The notes under the pieces were generated by a model. The model saw only the letters and a list, made by a program, of their open reading frames with translations, made no database searches and had not been told where the DNA came from. Positions 5,796 through 10,393 of a stretch of DNA of 10,393 bases are shown here, piece by piece. Position numbers and translations under genes: made by a program. Source of the DNA: Pseudomonadota bacterium (GTDB lineage: Bacteria > Pseudomonadota > Gammaproteobacteria > Burkholderiales > SHXO01); NCBI GenBank assembly GCA_023430065.1, contig JAEZCG010000020.1, forward strand, positions 1 through 10,393. The letters run 5' to 3'. Within the stretch, counting starts at the first letter, position 1, and each line of letters begins with the position of its first letter.

Positions 5796-6062
5796 TTCGC
5801 CGCGCATTCGCTTCAGGAACAGGATCGCCGCTGCGGGTAGGTGGACCAGCCCCAGCCCGTTCAGGAACGCCAGGATCGCATCGGGACGCGTAAGCGCGAA
5901 GCGCGTGCAGTAGGTGCCGAAGCCGACTCCGACCAGGAGCAGCACCCCGCGCGTCACGAGCGTGTTGGCACGTCCCCTGATCTGGCGGGGCAATCGATGG
6001 TGCACATAGCCGGCGGCGGTCAGCAGCAAGAGCGCACCGACGGCCAGCAGGAACGTCGTCAC
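5784..6062 (-). CDS. Small three-helix membrane protein of unknown function
   Basis: A 92-residue protein read from a GTG at 6062, preceded by GGAG at 6071-6074 with an 8-base spacer. Starting there places the first membrane helix right at the N-terminus; the frame is open further up to an ATG at 6380, but that extension is Arg/Ala-rich, lacks a ribosome site and overlaps the AsmA gene. Three hydrophobic segments are visible (about 3-20, 38-55 and 63-84), separated by basic loops (HHRLPRQIRGR and a short Arg-containing turn). The end, KRMRGEGRT, is basic and probably cytoplasmic. It holds one cysteine (52), and I recognise no domain. It converges on the glycosyltransferase and diverges from the AsmA-family gene, so no operon partner is apparent. 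Confidence 0.65.
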   Translation of the reverse strand: MTTFLLAVGALLLLTAAGYVHHRLPRQIRGRANTLVTRGVLLLVGVGFGTYCTRFALTRPDAILAFLNGLGLVHLPAAAILFLKRMRGEGRT

Positions 6063-6285
6063 GCCTGATTCTCCAGACGCAATCGACCGGTGGGGCGCAG
6101 GGTCGGCGCAACGGTTGGATTCATGCTTGTCGCCGAGCAACCGGGGTGCCGCACGGGCGAGGGGAGGGACACACCGCCACGCGCGGGCCGCGTATGGGGC
6201 ACACTTCCACTGTTTCCGGCACGCCGTGCCGATCGGTCCGCCGGTGCGTTCGACATCGAGCTTCCCCTTAAAGGATTTCACCCGC

Positions 6286-8865
6286 ATGCGCTTCGTCAAG
6301 TACGCCCTTCTCGCCGTCGCCGCGGTCGTTCTGCTCGTACTCGTGGCGGTCGCCATCCTTGCCGCCAGCTTCGATCCCAATGACTACCGTCCGCAGATCC
6401 TCAAGCTGGTCAAGGAGCGCACCGGCCGCGACCTTGCCATCGGCGACATCGGGCTGAAAGTTTTTCCCAAGATCGGCGCACGCCTGGAGAAGGTGTCGCT
6501 GGCCGAGCGCGACGGCAGCGGGGAGTTCGCCGGCGTCGACGCGGCCGAGGTCACCGTCGCACTGCTGCCCCTGCTCTCACGCGAGGTGGTGGTCGACCAG
6601 GTGCGCGTCGAGGGCGTCCGGGCGAACCTGGTGAAGCGGGCCGACGGCAGCACCAACTTCGACGATCTGCTCAAGCCGGGCGAGCCGGCCCCAGCGGATA
6701 CGACGCCCAGCGAGCCGGGGAAGCCGATCCGTTTCGAGGTCGAAGGCATTCGGGTGAGCAATTCCCAGGTGAGCTGGCGGGATGCGACCACCGGCCATGA
6801 CGTGACGGTGAGCCTCGTGGAGCTGACCACCGGCCGGGTCGTCGAGAACCATCCGGTCGCAATCCACCTGGTGGCCAGCGTGCTCGGCGCGCAGCCCAAG
6901 CTCGATCTGCGTACCCGGCTGGACGGGACCCTCGACTTCGATCTGCAGGCGCAGCGTTTCCGCCTCACCGGGCTGGATGCGAACGTGGAGGGCAACGCGG
7001 TCGATTTCACGGACATCGCGCTGTCCCTGAAGGGCGATGTCGAATCGCTGGCCGAAGCGCAACGTGTTGCGATGTCCGGACTGCAGCTCGAGGCCCAGGC
7101 GAAGCGGGGTGAGGACGCCTACCAGGTCAATGTCACAGCACCGGCGATCGAATCGTCTCCGCAGGCACTGCAGGTCGATCAGCTGAAGCTTACGGCGACA
7201 GGAACCGTTGCCGGCATGCAACTCACCGGCAGCACGCTCGAGGTGCCGGCGCTGCGCGTGAACCTGGCCGACACCCGCGTACTGATCGACGGGCTGACGC
7301 TCGCGGCGCAGGGGCGCCTGCAGGACGACAACCTGACGCTCGACCTGCGTGCGCCGAAGCTGAACGTCACGCCAGAGCAGGCGAGCGGCGAGTCCGTCGC
7401 GCTGGTCGCGAAGCTCCAGGGTCCCCGGCGCAACGGCGACATCAACCTGGACTTCTCCCGCGTGGAGGGCAGTGCCAAGTCGTTGCGCGTCTCGGCCCTC
7501 ACGCTGAAGGTGGACGCCAAGCTTCAGGACGACGCGATCAAGGGCGAGCTCACCACACCGCTCACCGGCAACCTGGAGGAGAAGGTGTTCGAACTGCCCC
7601 GGCTCGCGGGGCGCTTCACGGTGACCAGTCCCGCCATCCCACAGAAGACCGTGCAGGTGCCGATCGATGGTTCCGTTCGAGCAGACCTGGGCAAGGAGCG
7701 CATCGCCGCGGATCTGTCGACGCGCTTCGACGAGAGCAACATCAAGGCAAAAGGCGGCATGAGCGGGTTTGAACAGCCCGCGTACGACTTCGACGTCACC
7801 ATCGACAAGCTCAACGTCGACCGCTACCTGCCGCCCAAGACCGCGCAAGCCGAGGACACCGCGCAGCAGAAGCCTGCACCGGCCGACGCCGAGGAGGAGC
7901 CGATCGACCTCTCCGCGCTGAAGCCGCTCGACCTGAAGGGGTCCGTGCGCATCGGCCGGCTGCAGGCCAGCAACGTGAAGGCCGCGAACGTGCGTGTCGA
8001 CCTGCGTGCAAAGGGTGGCCGGTTGACGGTCGATCCGCTGGCGGCGAACCTGTATCAGGGCACGGCGCGCGGCAGCGCGACCGTCGACGCGAACGCCAAC
8101 CGCTTCGCGGTGAAGCAGACGCTGAGTGGTGTGCAGATCGGGCCACTGTTGCGCGATGCGGCGGAGAAGGATGTGCTGGAGGGCAAGGGGACGGTGGTGC
8201 TCGACGTCGTGACGCAGGGCGCGCGGGTGGACGAACTGAAGCGTGCACTCAACGGGTCGGCCCGCCTGGCGTTGCGCGATGGCGCGGTCAAAGGCGTGGA
8301 TCTGGCCGGCGCGGTCCGCAGGGTGAAGTCGCTGTTCAATCCCGGTGACGTCGAGGGGAGCGGCAGCGTCAAGGAGAAGACCGACTTCTCCGAGCTGTCC
8401 GCGAGCTTCACGATCCGCAACGGCGTGGCGCACAACGAGGACCTCAGCCTGAAGTCTCCCTTCCTGCGCGTGGCCGGCAGTGGCGACGTGAACATCCCGC
8501 AGAACGCGATGGACTACGTGGTGAAGACGTCCGTGGTGGCGAGCATGGCCGGGCAGGGCGGCGCGGAGCGGCCGGAGCTGAAGGGGCTGACTGTGCCGGT
8601 ACGGGTGAGCGGGCCTTTCGACGCGCTCAAGTACAAGGTCGAGTTCAGCCAGATGGTGCGCGGGGCCACCAAGGAGCAGCTCGAGGCTGCGAAGGAGGCC
8701 GGACGCGAAGCGCTGCAGGAGGCTGCGCGCGGCAAGCTTCAGGAACTCCTGGGCGGCAAGGACAAGAAGTCGGGCGAGGCGCCCTCGGGCGATGAGACCC
8801 AGCAGGAGGCGCCCAAGGCACCCAAGGATCAGCTCAAGGAAACGCTGAGGGGGCTGCTGCGGTAG
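6286..8865 (+). CDS. AsmA-family envelope protein
   Basis: An 859-residue protein with one N-terminal membrane helix (about 5-27) followed by a long, beta-rich periplasmic region. The opening after the helix, SFDPNDYRPQILKLVKERTG, and the next block (LAIGDIGLKVFPKIGARLEKV) are the AsmA N-terminal signature. The C-terminal AsmA-like block is at about 605-780, with LDLKGSVRIGRLQASNVK and FTIRNGVAHNEDLSLKSPFL. AsmA-type proteins are large inner-membrane-anchored proteins of the repeating-beta-groove class, implicated in lipid transport or outer-membrane assembly. A Pro/Glu/Ala-rich linker sits near 572-593, and the end (about 785-859) is a charged, Lys/Glu/Gln-rich helical tail. The ATG at 6286 is chosen over an upstream in-frame ATG at 6115 because AAGGA (6271-6275) precedes it and the membrane helix then begins at once. 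E. coli AsmA is shorter (about 617 residues); length varies in this family. Confidence 0.92.
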   Translation: MRFVKYALLAVAAVVLLVLVAVAILAASFDPNDYRPQILKLVKERTGRDLAIGDIGLKVFPKIGARLEKVSLAERDGSGEFAGVDAAEVTVALLPLLSREVVVDQVRVEGVRANLVKRADGSTNFDDLLKPGEPAPADTTPSEPGKPIRFEVEGIRVSNSQVSWRDATTGHDVTVSLVELTTGRVVENHPVAIHLVASVLGAQPKLDLRTRLDGTLDFDLQAQRFRLTGLDANVEGNAVDFTDIALSLKGDVESLAEAQRVAMSGLQLEAQAKRGEDAYQVNVTAPAIESSPQALQVDQLKLTATGTVAGMQLTGSTLEVPALRVNLADTRVLIDGLTLAAQGRLQDDNLTLDLRAPKLNVTPEQASGESVALVAKLQGPRRNGDINLDFSRVEGSAKSLRVSALTLKVDAKLQDDAIKGELTTPLTGNLEEKVFELPRLAGRFTVTSPAIPQKTVQVPIDGSVRADLGKERIAADLSTRFDESNIKAKGGMSGFEQPAYDFDVTIDKLNVDRYLPPKTAQAEDTAQQKPAPADAEEEPIDLSALKPLDLKGSVRIGRLQASNVKAANVRVDLRAKGGRLTVDPLAANLYQGTARGSATVDANANRFAVKQTLSGVQIGPLLRDAAEKDVLEGKGTVVLDVVTQGARVDELKRALNGSARLALRDGAVKGVDLAGAVRRVKSLFNPGDVEGSGSVKEKTDFSELSASFTIRNGVAHNEDLSLKSPFLRVAGSGDVNIPQNAMDYVVKTSVVASMAGQGGAERPELKGLTVPVRVSGPFDALKYKVEFSQMVRGATKEQLEAAKEAGREALQEAARGKLQELLGGKDKKSGEAPSGDETQQEAPKAPKDQLKETLRGLLR

Positions 8866-9007
8866 GCGGAAGCCGCGCTGTACGGCGACCGCAGGGTAAA
8901 GCCGGCCTGTTGTCCCGGACGGTGAGGGCATTGTCGTCATTGCCCCCGACCCGATACCCACTCATGTCCGCATTGCAGGAAGACGATCGTGAAGTGAGGC
9001 ATCGATT

Positions 9008-9634
9008 ATGGACAGCTGCTGCGAAAGCAAGTCCGGCGAACTGGCTCGATTGCGCGGCATTCAGAGCCGGGTGCTCTACCTCGTCCTCACCGTCAACGCC
9101 GCGATGTTCCTGCTGGAGTTCACTGCGGGCTGGATCGCCGGCTCGACCGCCCTGCTGGGCGATTCGCTGGACATGTTCGGCGATGCATCCGTCTACGCGA
9201 TCACGCTGTTCGTGCTGGATCGTGGTGTCCGGGCCCGCGCCGGCGCAGCCCTGCTCAAGGGCGGATTCATGCTGCTGTTCGGCCTGGTGGTGATCGGCGA
9301 GGCGCTACGCAGGCTGCTACTCCAGGAAGTGCCTTCCGCCGATTGGATGGGCGCGGTAGGCGCGCTCGCCCTGGTCGCCAATGGCGTGTGCTTCGCGCTG
9401 CTGTATCGCCATCGTGCCGATGATCTGAACATGCGCTCGACCTGGCTGTGTTCGCGCAACGACCTGTTCGCCAATGCGAGTGTGATCGTCGCCGCCGCCC
9501 TGGTCGCGCTGAGCGGCAGCCTGTGGCCGGACGTACTCGTGGGCCTGGCCATCGCCGCGCTGTTCCTGCACTCCGCCGCGCAAGTGATGCGCGACGCGCA
9601 GCGCGAATGGAAGATCAGCGTGCCGCAGCCTTAG
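9008..9634 (+). CDS. Short CDF-like cation transporter (transmembrane domain only)
   Basis: A 208-residue membrane protein with about six helices, matching the transmembrane part of cation diffusion facilitators. It ends shortly after helix six and so lacks the usual cytoplasmic metal-sensing domain (typical CDFs are about 300 residues). Helix 2 carries the metal-site signature LLGDSLDMFGDA, giving D52, D55 and D59; helix 5 carries CSRND, giving C148 and D152, where many CDFs have HxxxD. The N-terminus has a Cys pair (MDSCCESK). The RHRADDLNMRSTWLCSRNDL segment, as I recall, is characteristic of a widespread short group annotated simply as cation transporter, so the Cys is probably a family trait. 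Proton-driven efflux of a divalent metal across the inner membrane is expected; the metal is not readable. GAGG at 8996-8999 fixes the start. The 142 bases upstream hold a possible TTGTCG/GATACC promoter, weakly supported. Confidence 0.85.
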   Translation: MDSCCESKSGELARLRGIQSRVLYLVLTVNAAMFLLEFTAGWIAGSTALLGDSLDMFGDASVYAITLFVLDRGVRARAGAALLKGGFMLLFGLVVIGEALRRLLLQEVPSADWMGAVGALALVANGVCFALLYRHRADDLNMRSTWLCSRNDLFANASVIVAAALVALSGSLWPDVLVGLAIAALFLHSAAQVMRDAQREWKISVPQP

Positions 9635-9725
9635 CGGCTCGAAAGCTGCTGCGCCGGCGGGGCAGGAGACGCGTCGGCTGCGCATCGCGCGGGCGTGGCA
9701 GGCAGCGGTCGAGTCCGGTCGCGAT

Positions 9726-9773
9726 GGGCACGGAGGATCCGCGCCCTGATGCGGCGCGAATCCCCACGTGCCC
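9726..9773. repeat. Large imperfect hairpin between convergent genes
   Basis: The arms 9726-9745 and 9753-9773 pair over about 20 bp with one bulge and two mismatches around a 7-base loop (CTGATGC). The outer GGGCACG/CGTGCCC and inner CGCGCC/GGCGCG segments are perfect. It sits in the 150-base gap between the transporter stop (9634) and the stop of the convergent Met-rich gene (9785); nothing else was seen in that gap. There is no U-tract on either strand. It may act as a bidirectional transcription barrier or be a palindromic extragenic element. Confidence 0.55.
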
Positions 9774-9784
9774 GGTGCTGCGTA

Positions 9785-10102
9785 CTACTGCTGCCGCCGT
9801 TGCATGCCGCGCATGTCTCTGCAGTTATCTGCATCGGGGTCCATGCCCATCATCATGTCGGCGTGGCACATGTCGCGCATCTGCTCGCGCATGTGCTGGT
9901 GATGCTGCCGCATCATGCGATGGCGTTCCTGCGGATCCTTGCTGGCCCGCATTCTGTCCAGTTCCATCTGCATCGTCTGCATCCGTTCGTGCATGCGCTG
10001 CATGGTCTCCTCCTGGTCCTTGTCGTCGGCCGGCTGCTGCGCCAGCGCTGCACCACTCAGGGCGACCAGAAGAGCCGCCATGGCAAGTTTCGAGATGTTC
10101 AT
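9785..10102 (-). CDS. Met/His-rich exported protein, putative metal binding
   Basis: A 105-residue protein whose ATG at 10102 is preceded by AGGAGG (10107-10112), which rules against the longer frame opening at 10159. Residues 1-21 form a signal peptide (core MAALLVALSGAALA). The mature part, about 84 residues, holds 17 Met and 6 His plus two Cys (79 and 94), arranged in what looks like a long charged helix with HRMMRQHHQHMREQMRDMCH (61-80) and MMMGMD. Such Met/His clusters suit periplasmic copper or other soft-metal binding. The sequence has a loose Spy/CpxP-like helical look, but no diagnostic motif is seen. It converges on the cation transporter and shares strand with the Cys-rich gene upstream (63 bases apart), together suggesting metal handling. 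Binding itself is inferred from composition. Confidence 0.8.
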   Translation of the reverse strand: MNISKLAMAALLVALSGAALAQQPADDKDQEETMQRMHERMQTMQMELDRMRASKDPQERHRMMRQHHQHMREQMRDMCHADMMMGMDPDADNCRDMRGMQRRQQ

Positions 10103-10137
10103 ACGTCCTCCTAGGTGATAAAGGCTGCACTCGATAA

Positions 10138-10155
10138 CGCCGGACTGGCCCGGCG
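10138..10155 (-). other. Small inverted repeat in the 63-base gap
   Basis: CGCCGG (10138-10143), a 6-base loop and CCGGCG (10150-10155), extendable by one A-T pair, lies just after the Cys-rich gene's stop and before the Met-rich gene on the same strand. No T-run follows on the minus strand, so it is at best a weak terminator or an mRNA stem between two cotranscribed genes. Confidence 0.35.
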
Positions 10156-10165
10156 TCACGGCGGG

Positions 10166-10393
10166 TCAGTGCTGCCGTAGGGGAGGCGGGTTGGGCTGCT
10201 CCAGTACCACGCTCGGTGGCGTGAGTGGCGTCAGGAGAGCGGGAGTCGCGGCAACGACGTCAATCGGTATGCCGGCCGAGGCCGTGGGGAGGACGGCGGC
10301 ACACGCCAGACGGCACATCGCGCAGTGCGCGCACTGGAACAACGTGCCATGCGCACCACGCTCGCCGAACGGCGTCGCCTGGTCGTTGCGCGC
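10166..10393 (-). CDS. Cys-rich small protein, C-terminal part (start outside window)
   Basis: The minus strand is open from the right edge to a TGA at 10166-10168, giving 75 C-terminal residues. Notable is CAHCAMCRLAC (21-31 of the visible part), a CxxCxxCxxxC cluster preceded by FGERGAHGTLFQ, followed by an Ala/Val/Pro-rich stretch and the ending LEQPNPPPLRQH. The layout (Cys/His cluster then a Pro-rich tail ending in PPPL) is reminiscent of DUF2946-type small exported proteins found near copper genes, but the N-terminus that would settle it is missing. It precedes the Met-rich gene on the same strand by 63 bases, so co-transcription is likely. The reading frame is supported by the Cys pattern and by proximity, not by a visible start or ribosome site. 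Confidence 0.6.
   Translation of the reverse strand, partial: ARNDQATPFGERGAHGTLFQCAHCAMCRLACAAVLPTASAGIPIDVVAATPALLTPLTPPSVVLEQPNPPPLRQH

Noticed and set aside
8926..8945. GGGCA...TGCCC inverted repeat after the AsmA gene as a terminator
   Set aside because: It has only a 5-bp stem with a 10-base loop and no T-run, which is too weak to call.
6577..8961. 794-codon minus-strand frame
   Set aside because: It is the antisense shadow of the AsmA-family gene, rich in His, Arg and Leu with no recognisable domain.

Overview
The window is GC-rich DNA, densely packed with genes on both strands, with strong AGGAGG-type ribosome binding sites and Gram-negative envelope genes: an AsmA-family protein, a LpxH/PlcP-like phosphoesterase and several signal-peptide proteins. 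This suggests a high-GC proteobacterium, most likely beta- or gammaproteobacterial. No rRNA, tRNA, CRISPR array, phage gene or transposase was seen. It reads as chromosomal DNA rather than a mobile island.

Left part (1-3722): signalling and what looks like its target set. A PAS-domain sensor protein runs off the left edge on the minus strand. Upstream of it, across a 320-base gap filled with a degenerate ~24-bp tandem repeat, lies an OmpR-family response regulator on the same strand. Divergent from the regulator are an unknown acidic 84-residue protein and an NnrU-family membrane methyltransferase that resembles MddA (methanethiol to dimethyl sulfide). These are followed by a two-gene operon of small exported proteins that ends in a clear intrinsic terminator. 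Nearly the same operator/promoter layout occurs twice: between the regulator and the 84-residue gene, and again just after mddA in front of the small exported proteins. I infer a small local regulon of the OmpR-type regulator.

Middle part (3723-6062): a metallophosphoesterase (minus) and a GT4 glycosyltransferase (plus) are transcribed divergently from a 113-bp spacer. The spacer carries Pho-box-like 7-mers at 11-bp steps. Family and arrangement match the PlcP/Agt pair that replaces phospholipids with glycolipids under phosphate limitation. A small three-helix membrane protein of unknown function converges on the glycosyltransferase.

Right part (6286-10393): a long AsmA-family envelope protein, then what may be a metal-handling group. 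It consists of a short CDF-type cation transporter (plus), a Met/His-rich exported protein (minus), and the C-terminus of a Cys-rich protein cut by the right edge (minus). The transporter and the Met-rich gene converge on a large imperfect hairpin.
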